A stretch of DNA of 64,000 bases from Noviherbaspirillum suwonense (GCF_900182955.1 NZ_FXUL01000021.1:47428-111427); one strand, 5' to 3'; counted from the first letter of the stretch, positions 1 through 11,390 are shown. Program-made: numbers and translations. Notes: generated by a model not told the origin, from the sequence alone.

Positions 1-24
1 ATTGATACACGCCGACGTCATCCG

Positions 25-54
25 GGGCCTTGCTTGCGCAAGGCCCTTTTCTTT
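25..54 (+). terminator. Rho-independent terminator
   Basis: A 9-bp perfect stem (25-33 with 38-46, GGGCCTTGC/GCAAGGCCC) has a TTGC loop and is followed by a T-rich run. It probably ends transcription of a plus-strand gene lying left of the window. Confidence 0.8.
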
Positions 55-198
55 TGTCCGCACCGTTTCCGCGCGGCCTTGTATCGCCACTGCCCGCCAC
101 AACCTCATGTACTCTGTCAGCCATCTGCTGCGCTGGAAAACATTGGCGCATCTGTGCTATAAAAGCTATATAAAACTGGATATCGATAGGAATAGTTA

Positions 199-3081
199 AT
201 GACGTTTATTGAAAAGCGGGTCCGCCCCATCAATGCGATGCAGGCAGTGCTGAAGGAATACGAAGATCCGGCCAGCGGCGCCCGGCACATCCACCTGGCG
301 ACGGACGATGCGGAAATGGTGTTCCTGGTCGCGTTTCCCACCGTGCCCGACAAGGACGACGGCCGCGCGCACATCCTCGAACACCTGGCGCTGTGCGGCT
401 CGAACCGCTACCCGGTGCGCGACCCGTTCTTTTCGATGCTGCGCCGCTCCACCGCGACCTACATGAATGCGATGACCTACCCGGACCGCACCGTGTACCC
501 GTTCGCCAGCACCAGCAAGGCCGATTTCTTCAACCTGCTGGGCGTCTATCTCGACGCCGCGTTCTTTCCGAAACTGGATTACCTCGACTTCCTGCAGGAA
601 GGCTGGCGCTACACGCTGGAGGACGGCAAGCTCGGCTACGGCGGCGTCGTGTTCAATGAAATGAAAGGCGCGTTCGCCGACCCGATGCGCGCGCTGGCGC
701 AGGGCATGGACTCGGTCCTGTTCAAGGGGACGACCTATGAAGTCGAGTCCGGCGGCGACCCGCTGGCGATTCCGTCGCTGACCCACGAGGACCTGCGGCA
801 ATTCCATGCCGGCCACTACCATCCGTCGCAGGCGGTGTTCATGACCGCCGGCGCCATCGACCCGCTGCAGGTGCAGCAGGTGATCGCCGAGCACGTGCTG
901 AGCCGGCTGCAGGGCACGGCCCGGCGCATGATGCCGGAACTGGCCCCGTCCTGGGATGCGCCCAGGGAGACAACCATCCGCATCCCGTCGCCGACCGCGA
1001 AGGATGACGAATTCGGCATCCAGCTGGCCTGGCTGGCCGGCGAGTCCGCCGACGCGACCGCGTATTACCGGGCGCAGCTGCTGGAAGCCGGCCTGGTCGG
1101 CGACGCCGCAGCGCCGCTGCTGCACGTGATGGAATCGGCCGGCTACGGCAGGCCCTCGGCCTTCAACGGGATGGACCCGAGCCACCGCCAGCTGGTGTTC
1201 CACCTCGGCATGGAAGGCCTCACGCGCGACCAGGTCGGCAAGGCCCGCGACCTGATCTGGCGCACGCTGGAAAAGACCGCCGAGACCGGCGTGCCGCATG
1301 CGGTGCTGCGGGCCGCGCTGCGCGACCTGCGCTTCTCCCAGCGCGAGATCCAGGGCGGCCAGCTGCCGTACGGCATGCGCAAGCTGCTGCAGGCGCTGCC
1401 GTTCGAGATGGCCGGCGGCGACATCATGACCGCCTTCGACAGCGAAGCGACGCTGGCGCAGCTGGAAGAGCAGATCGCCGACCCGGATTTCTTCAAGTCG
1501 ATGGTGCGCGAGCTGCTGGCGTCGCCGACCCGGCTGACCGCCACCGTGGAGCCTGACGCGCGTTATTTCGACGCCCGCAGCGAAGTCGAACAGCGTCGCC
1601 TGGCCGAACGCCAGGAAGCGATGGACCCGGCCGAAGCCGCGCGCATTGCAACCGAATCCGAGTCGCTGCTGGCGCGCCAGCGCCGGCCGGTCAACAACGA
1701 CGTGCTGCCGCGCATCCGGCCGGACGACGTGAGCCCGCTGCCGCGGCCGCTGCACCAGCTGCCGGACGGGACGCGACGCACGCTGGGCCTGGAGATCGCG
1801 TCGAACGGCATCAGCTATGCCCGCGTGGTCTACGACGTGTCGGCGTTCGACGAGGCCGACTGGCCCTGGCTCGACCTGTACGCGGAACTGCTGCCCGACC
1901 TGGGCGTCGGCGAGATGGACTTCGCGCAGGCCGGCTCGTGGCGCAAGCAGCTCGCCCCGTCGTTCTCGGTCGACCTCGACGCGCACGAGTCGCTGGCGGG
2001 GGCCGGCGCATCGCTGCGCATCCACCTGGCGTTCTCGTCCCGCAATGTGCGCGAGGAGCAGGCGGCGATCGCCGAATTGCTGTCGACCTCGATCCGCAGC
2101 GCGCGGTTCGATGAAAGCGATCGCATTGCGTTCCTGATCGAGCAGATCGCCGAGAATCAGGTGCAGGACCTGGCGGACCAGGGCGACCAGTATGCGGTGA
2201 TCGCCGCCGAACTGCCGTATTCACTGCGCCGCCGCTTCCAGGATGCGGTCGACGGCGCCGCGTCGCTGCGCTTCTACAGCGCGCTCGGCCAGCAGATCGA
2301 GAGCGACGATGGCCTGCAGGCCATCTGCGAACGTCTCGCCGCATTGCACCAGCGGGTGCTGGCCGCGCCGGTGCGCGTAATTGCCGCCGGCGTCGGCAGC
2401 GATGGCGCCGAGCTGGCCGCGATGCTGGACGTGCCGGGCGCCGACCCGGCCACCGTTCCGGCCGTGGCGCCAGAGCGTGCGCCGGTTGCGCCCGCCAGCA
2501 TCGCGCTGGTGGCGCCTGCGCAGGTCAACCACTGCTTCGCCAGCTGGTCGGTGCCGCGCCTCGGCGATGCCGATGCGCCGGTGCTGTCGGTGCTGGCCAA
2601 CCTGATGACCAACCAGGTGCTGCACCAGGCCTTGCGCGAGGAAGGCGGCGCCTATGGCGGCACCGCCCGCTACGCCGCGCACAGCGGCGTGTTCACGATG
2701 CTCTCCTACCGCGACCCGCGGCTGGCCGGCACCTATGACGACTTCGCCCGCGCCATCGCCTGGGTAATCGAATCGGCGCTGGACCGCGAGCACATCGAGG
2801 AAGCCATCATCGGCGTCATCGGCGAGCTCGACAAGCCGCGCAGCCCGCACCAGGAAGCGATGCAGGCCTGGCAGCTGCGCGAGGCGGGCGTGACCGACGC
2901 CATGCGCGTGCAGTTCCGGCGCGGCGTGCTGGAATGCACCGCCGAGCAGCTCAAGGGCGTCGCCGCGCGCCACCTGCTGAACACGGCGCCGAGCCGGGCC
3001 GCATTCGCCGGCAACACCACGCAGGACCTGGCCGGACTGGCCGTGGTCGACCTGATGGCGATGGTTGGCGAGGCCGCGTAG
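199..3081 (+). CDS. M16C (PreP/insulinase-type) zinc metallopeptidase
   Basis: A 960-residue protein of the pitrilysin clan that would degrade short unstructured peptides inside a closed two-half chamber. The inverted zinc motif HILEH is at residues 58-62 and the third zinc ligand is E154 in NEMKG. The length and the presence of both the active N-terminal half and the inactive C-terminal half fit the PreP/CYM1 subfamily M16C rather than the shorter M16B proteins. There is no signal peptide, so it is probably cytoplasmic. The ATG at 199 has an AGGA at 188-191. It is monocistronic; the next gene starts about 100 bp downstream. Confidence 0.93.
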   Translation: MTFIEKRVRPINAMQAVLKEYEDPASGARHIHLATDDAEMVFLVAFPTVPDKDDGRAHILEHLALCGSNRYPVRDPFFSMLRRSTATYMNAMTYPDRTVYPFASTSKADFFNLLGVYLDAAFFPKLDYLDFLQEGWRYTLEDGKLGYGGVVFNEMKGAFADPMRALAQGMDSVLFKGTTYEVESGGDPLAIPSLTHEDLRQFHAGHYHPSQAVFMTAGAIDPLQVQQVIAEHVLSRLQGTARRMMPELAPSWDAPRETTIRIPSPTAKDDEFGIQLAWLAGESADATAYYRAQLLEAGLVGDAAAPLLHVMESAGYGRPSAFNGMDPSHRQLVFHLGMEGLTRDQVGKARDLIWRTLEKTAETGVPHAVLRAALRDLRFSQREIQGGQLPYGMRKLLQALPFEMAGGDIMTAFDSEATLAQLEEQIADPDFFKSMVRELLASPTRLTATVEPDARYFDARSEVEQRRLAERQEAMDPAEAARIATESESLLARQRRPVNNDVLPRIRPDDVSPLPRPLHQLPDGTRRTLGLEIASNGISYARVVYDVSAFDEADWPWLDLYAELLPDLGVGEMDFAQAGSWRKQLAPSFSVDLDAHESLAGAGASLRIHLAFSSRNVREEQAAIAELLSTSIRSARFDESDRIAFLIEQIAENQVQDLADQGDQYAVIAAELPYSLRRRFQDAVDGAASLRFYSALGQQIESDDGLQAICERLAALHQRVLAAPVRVIAAGVGSDGAELAAMLDVPGADPATVPAVAPERAPVAPASIALVAPAQVNHCFASWSVPRLGDADAPVLSVLANLMTNQVLHQALREEGGAYGGTARYAAHSGVFTMLSYRDPRLAGTYDDFARAIAWVIESALDREHIEEAIIGVIGELDKPRSPHQEAMQAWQLREAGVTDAMRVQFRRGVLECTAEQLKGVAARHLLNTAPSRAAFAGNTTQDLAGLAVVDLMAMVGEAA

Positions 3082-3183
3082 GTGAATCTGGCCAGGGTTT
3101 GCGCACGCGCATGCCCTGACCGCTTAATGCCCTGCAGCATCAGTGCAAGCCGAACTAAACAAACAGGGTGATGTCACATTGAC

Positions 3184-5199
3184 ATGAAACGTATATTAAA
3201 AATAACGGGCGGCTTGCTTGGGACCGTGGTCGCAATCGTCGTGATTGCACTGGTCATACTGTCGACGGTCAACCTGAACCGCGCCAAGCCCTGGCTGGAG
3301 GAAAAGGTATCGACGGCAACCGGACGCACCTTCGCAATGAACGGCGACCTGTCGCTGAGCTGGGAGCGGCCGGGACAGGAACAGGGCTGGCGCAGCCTGG
3401 TGCCCTGGCCGCACCTGCGGGCCAAGGATGTCATGCTGGGCAACCCGGACTGGGCATCGACGGGACCGGAAATGGCCCGCATTGCGCAGATCGACTTCAC
3501 GATCAACCCGTTCAAATTGCTGACCAAGACCGTCAGCGTCCATTCGCTGATCATGTCCGAGCCGCGGCTGGTGCTGGAGCAGGACCGCCAGAGCCGCAAG
3601 AACTGGGACTTCCCGAAAAGCGAGAGCAAGTCGGACTGGTCATTCGAACTGAAGAGCGTCGCAATGACGGCCGGCACCGTGCGCTATGTCGACCAGCTCA
3701 AGCGCGCCGACCTGACCGCACGGGTCGACACCGAGCCGGACAACAGCATGCGCTGGGCGCTCAACGGCACTTTCAACGACGAGAAAATCACCGGCAACGC
3801 CCATAGCGGCGCATTGCTGTCGCTGCAGGAAAAGGGCGTCGCCTATCCGATCGAGGCGAAGGTCGTCGTCGGCGAAACCACCATCACCGCGAAGGGCACG
3901 CTGACGGACCCGGCCAACCCGAGCGCGCTCGACGTGCGCCTGTCCATCCTCGGCGCCAGCATGGCCGACCTGTTCCCACTGGGCGGCGTGCTGCTGCCAC
4001 GTACGCCGAAGTTCTCGACCGAGGGCCGCGTGGTCGGCACGCTGGGCCGCAACAACCTGCGGCTGCGCTATGAAAACTTCAAGGGCCAGGTTGGCGGCAG
4101 CGACATCGCCGGCACGCTCGAATACCTGGAGCGGGAGCCGCACCCCATCCTGCGCGGGGAAGTCGTGTCGCAGAAGCTGGTCTGGAAAGACCTCGGCGCG
4201 GTGGTCGGCGCCGGCGACGAACCGAAGAAGCAGAAATCGGGCGAAGTGAAGCAGCCGCCGGGCAAGGTGCTGCCGGTCTCGCCGTTCAACACCGACCGCT
4301 GGGGCAAGATGGATGCCGACGTCAAGTTCAGCGGCAAGCAGATCATCCACTCCGACCGGCTGCCGATCGACCATCTCGACACCCACATCGTCATGGACAA
4401 GGGCGTGCTGTCCCTAGCGCCGCTGAATTTCGGCGTCGCCGGCGGCCGCATCGCCACCGAACTGAAGATCGACGGCAGCGGCAAGCTGGCGAAGGCCACC
4501 ATGAACGTGTCGGCGCGCGGCCTCAAGCTCAACGAACTCTTCCCCAAGGTCGAGTCCATGCGCGCCAGCCTCGGCCAGCTCAACGGCGACGCCAAGGCGA
4601 GCGCCACCGGCAACTCGTTCGCCGCGCTGGCCGCGGGCGCCAACGGCGAAGTCAAGGCGCTCGTGAGCGACGGCACCGTCAGTGAATTCGTGATGGAGGC
4701 AATGGGCCTGAATGCCGGCCGGGTGGTGGTCAACAAGCTCTTCGGCGACAAGCAGGTCAAGCTCAACTGCCTGGCCACCGACATCAATATCCGGCAGGGG
4801 CTGATGGAGCCGCAGCTGTTCATCCTCGACACCGAGGATGCGATCGTGCAGATCGATGGCAACATCAGCCTGGCCAAGGAAACGCTGGACCTCGATATCC
4901 GCCCGCGCAGCAAGGGCCTGCGGCTCTTTTCGCTGCGCTCGCCGCTGTATGTGAAAGGCACGTTCAAGGATCCGGACGTCGGCGTCAACAAGACCGCCAT
5001 CGCGCTGCGCGCAGGCGCCGCGGTGGCGCTGGGCACGATCGCGGTGCCGCTGGCCGGCCTGGCCGCGCTGACGCATGCCGGCCCCACAGAAGACAGCCCT
5101 TGCAACAGCCTGCTGGCCGAAGCGCGCAAGGCGCCGGTGGCGCCGCCTGCCGGCCAGCGCGGCGCCGCTGCCAACTCGCATGAGAAAGCGGTGCCGTGA
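3184..5199 (+). CDS. AsmA family protein
   Basis: A 671-residue protein with one N-terminal membrane anchor (about residues 5-28) and a long periplasmic beta-rich body. The N-terminal AsmA-type pattern (anchor, LEEKVSTATGR, then NPDW and an INPFKLL segment) is clear, and a second conserved block lies near the C-terminus (IDGNISLAKETLDLDIRP). AsmA-like proteins belong to the bridge-like lipid-transfer superfamily and affect outer-membrane biogenesis; the exact lipid is unknown. The C-terminal tail after about residue 590 is hydrophobic, then Pro/Ala-rich. The start ATG at 3184 has only a weak upstream purine run. Confidence 0.85.
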   Translation: MKRILKITGGLLGTVVAIVVIALVILSTVNLNRAKPWLEEKVSTATGRTFAMNGDLSLSWERPGQEQGWRSLVPWPHLRAKDVMLGNPDWASTGPEMARIAQIDFTINPFKLLTKTVSVHSLIMSEPRLVLEQDRQSRKNWDFPKSESKSDWSFELKSVAMTAGTVRYVDQLKRADLTARVDTEPDNSMRWALNGTFNDEKITGNAHSGALLSLQEKGVAYPIEAKVVVGETTITAKGTLTDPANPSALDVRLSILGASMADLFPLGGVLLPRTPKFSTEGRVVGTLGRNNLRLRYENFKGQVGGSDIAGTLEYLEREPHPILRGEVVSQKLVWKDLGAVVGAGDEPKKQKSGEVKQPPGKVLPVSPFNTDRWGKMDADVKFSGKQIIHSDRLPIDHLDTHIVMDKGVLSLAPLNFGVAGGRIATELKIDGSGKLAKATMNVSARGLKLNELFPKVESMRASLGQLNGDAKASATGNSFAALAAGANGEVKALVSDGTVSEFVMEAMGLNAGRVVVNKLFGDKQVKLNCLATDINIRQGLMEPQLFILDTEDAIVQIDGNISLAKETLDLDIRPRSKGLRLFSLRSPLYVKGTFKDPDVGVNKTAIALRAGAAVALGTIAVPLAGLAALTHAGPTEDSPCNSLLAEARKAPVAPPAGQRGAAANSHEKAVP

Positions 5200-5427
5200 G
5201 CGCGGCAGCACGGAATGCAGCAGCGGCGGCGCGGAGGTCTCGCGCTGCCGTTATATTGCGGTAAGCAGAGTCGTACCGATGCCGGAGGCATGCCGGCAGC
5301 GCGAAGTGCAGTATGGTTAGACCGGGCGGACCGCGAGTCTGCCCCTCATTGCTGAAACGGGGCGGACGGGCTGCCCTGAACCAGCAGCCCTTCACCGTCG
5401 TGCAACGCAATTGCACGGGACCAGACA

Positions 5428-8136
5428 GTGCGCGCCGACCGATTGCAGCAGAAAGCATGGCAGGCAAGCTTGCTCGACAAGCTGAGGTTCGTGCGCCGCA
5501 CGCCGAGCGTATTCACCACTTGGCTCTTGTTCTCGATGGCGGTCGCGCTGATCGGCTGGGGCGTGCTGCTGGCAAACCTGAAGGAAGCGCAGTCAGCGGT
5601 GGAGAAACGGGCGCTGCGGGAAGCCGGCGCGCTCGCGCGCACCCATGCCGACCGCCTGGCCCGCAGCCTCGACGCAATGGACCAGGTCGCGCGCCACGTC
5701 CGCCTCGAATGGCAGCTGGCGAAGGGCGCGCTGGACCTGCACAAGCTGCGTACCGAGGGTTTCTTTTCGCCGGCCGGACTGTACGAAGTCACGCTGTTCG
5801 ATCGCGACGGCATCCCGCTGACATCGACCGCCCCGACGATTTCGCCCGCGCCGGTGGACGACCGCGATTTCTTCATCGCGCTGCGCAACACGGTCGCCGA
5901 TCCGCTGTCCGTCAGTGCGCCCGGCTACGGCCTGCTGGAACAGCGCAATGTCATGCATATCGCGCGCCGCCTGAGCGCTGCCGACGGCATGTTTTCCGGC
6001 GTCGTGCTGATATCGGTCGCCAATCATTTCTTCACCGCGAACTATGACCCCACCGTGCTCGGCACGCACGGGCTGCTTGGTATGCTCGACAGCGACCGCA
6101 CGCTGGAAGTGGTGCGCATCGGCACGCGCCTGATCGGGCCGGAGGAACATGGATTCACCAGCATCCCGGCGCTGTCGCAGGCCAGCGGCAGCATGCGTCT
6201 TCCCGCGCAGCAGTTCAACGACGGACGCGCCCGCTTCATCGGCTGGCATCCGGTGCCCAATTACCAGATCGTCGCCGTGATCGGACTGGACGAAGCCGAC
6301 ACCCTGGCCCAGTACCATGCAGGCCGCCACTCCGCGATCTGGTACGGCACATGGGCCAGCGCCGCGCTGGCGCTGCTGACAGCGCTGGCGTCTGGGCTGA
6401 GCGCCGAACTGGCCTGGCGCAAGCACCGGCTGGGCATGGCGCAGGCCACCTACCGGCTGGCCACCGAGGAAGGCAGCGAAGGCTTCTATATCATCCAGCC
6501 GGTGCGCGACCGCCAGGGCCTGGTGCTCGACTTCATGGTCATCGACTGCAACCAGCCCGGCGCGGAATTTTTCAATGCCAGGCCGCAGGAACTGATAGGC
6601 AAGAGCATTTCCGCATTCCGCGGCAGTCTCGACACCGCCGCATTCATCGACTACCTGCACCAGGCGTCCGAGAACGGCGTCTACGAAAACGAGATCGACG
6701 TGCCTGGCAATGCCGCGCTGCGGCTGCGCTGGGCGCACCTGAAAATCATCCGCTCCGGCGACAATCTCGCAGTCAGGCTGCGCGACATCAGCGCCGCCAA
6801 GGCCCACGTGGCCGAACTGAAGCGGCGCGGCAACGAGGATGTGCTGACCGGCCTGCCCAACCGGCACTGGATACAGGGCTACCTGCCCGACGCCCTGCAG
6901 CATGCGCAGAAGGAGGGGCAGCGCCTGGCGCTGCTGTTCATCGACCTCGACGGTTTCAAGAAGGTCAACGACACCGCCGGCCATGCGGCCGGCGACGAAC
7001 TGCTCATGCATGCCGCGCATCGGCTGCAGGAAGCGGTGCGGCCGCATGACAAGGTGGTCCGCTTCGGCGGCGACGAATTCGTCGTCATCATCGAGAATGT
7101 CGAGCACCGGATGGACGCGGCCCATGTGGCCGAGCGGATAGGCGCGGCTTTCGGGGAAGCGTTCCGGCTGAGCCAGGGCGTGCACCAGGTCGGCACGTCG
7201 ATCGGCATCGCGCTGTTCCCCACCGACGGCGCCGACACCTCGACGCTGCTGGAGAAGGCGGACATCGCGATGTATTCGGTCAAGACCAATGGCAAGGGCG
7301 GCTACCAGTTCTACGAAGCCAAGTTCTACAATGCGCTGCGCGACCGGCTGGACCGGGAGGCTGAACTGCGGCGCGCCATCGAAGGCGACGAATTCCTGAT
7401 GGTGTACCAGCCGCGCGTCGACATCCTGAGCGGCATGACGCAAAGCATGGAAGCGCTGGTGCGCTGGCAGCACCCGGAGCGCGGCCTGCTGGAGCCGGCC
7501 GAGTTCATCGGCCTGGCCGAGGACACCGGCATGGTGGTCGAACTGGGCGCCCTCGTCATCGACAAGGTCTGCGCCCAGATCGCGCGCTGGTCGGAGCATG
7601 ACGCCGCGCTGGTCCCGGTCTCGATCAATGTCTCGCCGCAGCAGTTCAGGAACGGCGATGTCGGCAGCGTGCTGGGCGAAGCGCTGGCGCGGCACAAGGT
7701 GCCGCCCTCGCTGATCGAACTGGAAATCACCGAGTCGTCCGTCATGGACGAGGATGCCGCGGTCTCCAGCACCCTGTCGCAGCTGCAGAAGCAGGGCATC
7801 AAGATCCTGGTCGACGATTTCGGCACCGGCTATTCATCGCTGTCGCAGCTGCACCGGCTGGATTTCGACGTGCTGAAGGTGGACCAGGCGTTCACCGCCA
7901 ACATCGAGACATCGGCCGAGGGCATGGTGTTCTTCACCGCCATCGTGACGATGGCGCATGCGCTGGGAATGCGGGTCGTGGCCGAGGGCGTCGAGAACCT
8001 GGCGCAGGTCAGGCTGCTGCGCACGCTGCAGTGCGACGAAGTCCAGGGCTTCTTCATCTCCCGGCCGCTGCCGGCCGGCGACAGCCAGCCGGTGCTGCCG
8101 CCGCGCACCTTCCCGACCGCCTACGGAAACGCGTGA
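5428..8136 (+). CDS. Membrane-bound diguanylate cyclase/phosphodiesterase (dCache-PAS-GGDEF-EAL)
   Basis: A 902-residue c-di-GMP protein. An N-terminal membrane segment (about 29-50) and a second one near 305-325 flank a periplasmic sensor of dCache type. A PAS-like region follows (about 345-455), then GGDEF intact at 547-551 and EAL at 675-677 with the expected ELEITES, DDFGTGYSS and EGVE motifs. Both catalytic sites look complete, so either activity is possible. The start is GTG at 5428 with CGGGA 8 bp upstream; no in-frame ATG occurs nearby. The sensed ligand is unknown. Confidence 0.92.
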   Translation: MRADRLQQKAWQASLLDKLRFVRRTPSVFTTWLLFSMAVALIGWGVLLANLKEAQSAVEKRALREAGALARTHADRLARSLDAMDQVARHVRLEWQLAKGALDLHKLRTEGFFSPAGLYEVTLFDRDGIPLTSTAPTISPAPVDDRDFFIALRNTVADPLSVSAPGYGLLEQRNVMHIARRLSAADGMFSGVVLISVANHFFTANYDPTVLGTHGLLGMLDSDRTLEVVRIGTRLIGPEEHGFTSIPALSQASGSMRLPAQQFNDGRARFIGWHPVPNYQIVAVIGLDEADTLAQYHAGRHSAIWYGTWASAALALLTALASGLSAELAWRKHRLGMAQATYRLATEEGSEGFYIIQPVRDRQGLVLDFMVIDCNQPGAEFFNARPQELIGKSISAFRGSLDTAAFIDYLHQASENGVYENEIDVPGNAALRLRWAHLKIIRSGDNLAVRLRDISAAKAHVAELKRRGNEDVLTGLPNRHWIQGYLPDALQHAQKEGQRLALLFIDLDGFKKVNDTAGHAAGDELLMHAAHRLQEAVRPHDKVVRFGGDEFVVIIENVEHRMDAAHVAERIGAAFGEAFRLSQGVHQVGTSIGIALFPTDGADTSTLLEKADIAMYSVKTNGKGGYQFYEAKFYNALRDRLDREAELRRAIEGDEFLMVYQPRVDILSGMTQSMEALVRWQHPERGLLEPAEFIGLAEDTGMVVELGALVIDKVCAQIARWSEHDAALVPVSINVSPQQFRNGDVGSVLGEALARHKVPPSLIELEITESSVMDEDAAVSSTLSQLQKQGIKILVDDFGTGYSSLSQLHRLDFDVLKVDQAFTANIETSAEGMVFFTAIVTMAHALGMRVVAEGVENLAQVRLLRTLQCDEVQGFFISRPLPAGDSQPVLPPRTFPTAYGNA

Positions 8137-8158
8137 CGGTCGTGCCGCAGCGGCGTGC

Positions 8159-8890
8159 TCAGCCTTTCTGCCGCCTGACGGCCGCCCATTCCTCGTAGCG
8201 GGCCTTGTTCTCTTCATTGGGCGGATACAGGCCGGGCAGCGACGCGCCGGCGTCGACTTCGCCCATGATCCAGGTTTCCAGCATCTCCTGCTCCACCGCG
8301 GCAGCGACCACGTCGTCCAGCATCGCCGCGGGTATCAGCACCGCGCCATCGGCATCGACCACCACCACGTCATTCGGAAAGACCGCGACGCCGCCGCAGC
8401 CGACCGCTTCCTGCCAGCCGACGAAGGTCAGCCCGGCGACCGACGGCGGCGCCGCGGTGCCCTGGCACCAGACCGGCAGCGAGGTTTCCAGCACGCCCGC
8501 GACGTCGCGCACGACGCCGTCGGTGACCAGCGCGGCCACGCCGCGCTTCTTCATCCTCGCGCACAGGATGTCGCCGAAAATCCCGGCATCGGTCGTGCCC
8601 ATTGCGTCGACCACCGCGATGCAGCCTTCCGGCATGGCCTCGATCGCGGCCCGGGTCGAGATCGGCGCGCTCCAGGACGCCGGCGTCGCCAGGTCTTCGC
8701 GCGCCGGCACGAAGCGCAGCGTGAACGCGCGCCCGACCAGTCGCCCATGGCCTGGCCGCAGCGGCATCGCGCCGCGCATCCAGACATTGCGCAAGCCCTT
8801 CTTCAACAGCACGGTCGTCAGCGTCGCCGTCGTGATGCCCGAGAGCACGCTGACGACACGCTCGTCCAGCGGGATTGGTTCGATACCCAT
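8159..8890 (-). CDS. RraA family protein (possible HMG/CHA-type aldolase)
   Basis: A 243-residue protein of the RraA/HMG aldolase family. The core GDILCARMKKRGVAALVTDG followed by VVRD (R128, D129) is diagnostic. Members are either RNase E inhibitors or class II aldolases/oxaloacetate decarboxylases. The protein is longer than E. coli RraA (about 160 residues) and matches the aldolase-like branch, but the acidic residue expected shortly after RD seems to be Gly (RDVAG), so catalysis is uncertain. The ATG at 8890 is preceded by GGAAAGG. The convergent partner is the GGDEF-EAL gene, 22 bp away. Confidence 0.85.
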   Translation of the reverse strand: MGIEPIPLDERVVSVLSGITTATLTTVLLKKGLRNVWMRGAMPLRPGHGRLVGRAFTLRFVPAREDLATPASWSAPISTRAAIEAMPEGCIAVVDAMGTTDAGIFGDILCARMKKRGVAALVTDGVVRDVAGVLETSLPVWCQGTAAPPSVAGLTFVGWQEAVGCGGVAVFPNDVVVVDADGAVLIPAAMLDDVVAAAVEQEMLETWIMGEVDAGASLPGLYPPNEENKARYEEWAAVRRQKG

Positions 8891-9029
8891 GACATGCCTT
8901 TCCTGGTTGGTGGTCAACACGGAAATATGCCAGCAAAACAGTTTTCGTGCATTTGCCCGATACAAAATGTCACAGGCAGCGCGCGGCAGGCCGTCTATAC
9001 TGGATTTTCTTCATGTTCAGGACACGCGA

Positions 9030-9221
9030 ATGAACGTTTGCAAGATACTGCGATTCGATCCCGCCCGGCGACGCCAGCATTTGACGGACGAGCCGCCGGC
9101 GCTGTCTGCAATGAGCAGCGACGGCGTCATGTACCTGCCCGCGGAACGGCGCCAGGCCGACGTCCACGACTGCGACGAAATGCTCGAACGCCGCCGCGAA
9201 CGCCAGTCCGGCCGCGCCTGA
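9030..9221 (+). CDS. Small hypothetical protein (63 aa)
   Basis: A 63-codon reading frame, Arg- and Asp-rich, with no recognised domain. A CAGGA lies just upstream of the ATG and a TATACT -10-like hexamer is at 8995-9000. It sits alone between rraA-like and glf, both on the other strand. It may be a real small gene or chance; I have no homology argument. Confidence 0.35.
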   Translation: MNVCKILRFDPARRRQHLTDEPPALSAMSSDGVMYLPAERRQADVHDCDEMLERRRERQSGRA

Positions 9222-9245
9222 GGCCGGGCCGGCGCCCGGATCGCG

Positions 9246-10421
<1,176 letters not shown>

Positions 10422-10670
10422 TCAATTGTCTGCATGGCAAGTGTCCCAACGTTTCCTCATTCTAGATTTAGACCGTCCGATGCAAGTTGATTGCGAACAT
10501 GAGGGTGTTTCGCGCCCGGGGGATGCAGGCTTTCCGCCATTCTGCCGGCATGCACCACAGTAAATTGCGCAGTTTGTCATCGAAACATCTGGTAACGCGG
10601 CTTACGACTCTTGCCTAGTTGTAAGTGCGTTTTTTCGGTTTAATGAGCCCATACCCACTCGGAGGTGCAT

Positions 10671-10952
10671 ATGAAAAAGCTGATCCAAATTGCTGCTGGC
10701 CTGATTACCGGCGCCACCCTGATGATGTCCGGCACCGCCGCAATGGCGCGCGATGTCGATGTCCGCATCGTCGAGCGTCCGAGCTACAACCACGGACGCC
10801 CTTACCATGCAGCGCCGCGCCACTATGGCCACTACAGCCGCTACGACCGCCACCATCGCCGTCCGGTGCCGGCAGGCGTGCGCCGCGACCGTGACGGCGA
10901 CGGCGTGCCGAACCGCTTCGACGCGCGTCCGAACAACCCGCGTCGCTATTGA
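10671..10952 (+). CDS. Small secreted His/Arg/Tyr-rich protein with DRDGDGVPNR tail
   Basis: A 93-residue protein with a clear signal peptide (MKKL..., hydrophobic to about residue 24, AMA cleavage site). The mature part is His-, Arg- and Tyr-rich. It ends in DRDGDGVPNRFD, a Ca2+-loop-like pattern resembling thrombospondin type-3 repeats. The ATG at 10671 has a strong GGAGGT at 10661-10666. The next gene encodes a lipoprotein with the same C-terminal motif, so the two look like tandem paralogs. Function unknown. Confidence 0.75.
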   Translation: MKKLIQIAAGLITGATLMMSGTAAMARDVDVRIVERPSYNHGRPYHAAPRHYGHYSRYDRHHRRPVPAGVRRDRDGDGVPNRFDARPNNPRRY

Positions 10953-10970
10953 TCATCCCCGCTGAACCTG

Positions 10971-11005
10971 CCGCGGCCCGGGAAACGGCGTTTTCCGGGC
11001 CGCGG
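10971..11005. terminator. Intercistronic hairpin between the two paralogs
   Basis: A nearly perfect inverted repeat (CCGCGGCCCGGGAAA, 5-nt loop, TTTTCCGGGCCGCGG) lies between the two small genes. There is no long T tract, so it may attenuate transcription or protect mRNA rather than terminate fully. Confidence 0.55.
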
Positions 11006-11026
11006 CCCATCGAACAGGAGCATGCG

Positions 11027-11230
11027 ATGAAAAAAGTGATCTTCTCGCTGGCAGCAGCCACCGTGCTGCTTTCAGGCTGTATCGCGGTGCCGTACGATGC
11101 CGGCGCCGGCTATCACCGTTCCTACGAGCGGGAGCGCTACAGCCCGCCCCCGCGGGTGTACCGCGACCGCGATGCCGACGGTGTGCCGAACCGGTATGAC
11201 CGCGCGCCGGGCAATCCTTATCGTTATTAA
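11027..11230 (+). CDS. Small lipoprotein with DRDADGVPNR tail
   Basis: A 67-residue protein with a lipoprotein signal (LLSGC, lipid-acceptor Cys18). Its C-terminal block RDRDADGVPNRYD matches the end of the preceding 93-residue protein (RDRDGDGVPNRFD), both ending NPxRY. GGAG lies just upstream of the ATG. The two probably form one transcription unit, with the hairpin at 10971-11005 between them. Function unknown. Confidence 0.72.
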   Translation: MKKVIFSLAAATVLLSGCIAVPYDAGAGYHRSYERERYSPPPRVYRDRDADGVPNRYDRAPGNPYRY

Positions 11231-11390
11231 GCCGGGCAGGAACAGCGGGCAACGGAAGAAAACCGCACTTTTTTGGCGCAGCAGGCCAAAACGTTTAGGT
11301 TTTAACTGATAAACCGCAATTAAATCGCCATCATTTGCAGTTTGCGATGCTAAACATGCAAATTGGTGATTTGCCATTTACTTTGAATGT

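Noticed and set aside
196..2025. 609-codon minus-strand open frame
   Set aside because: Antisense to the M16C peptidase with shadow-like Arg/His/Gln composition; the plus-strand gene has clear catalytic motifs.
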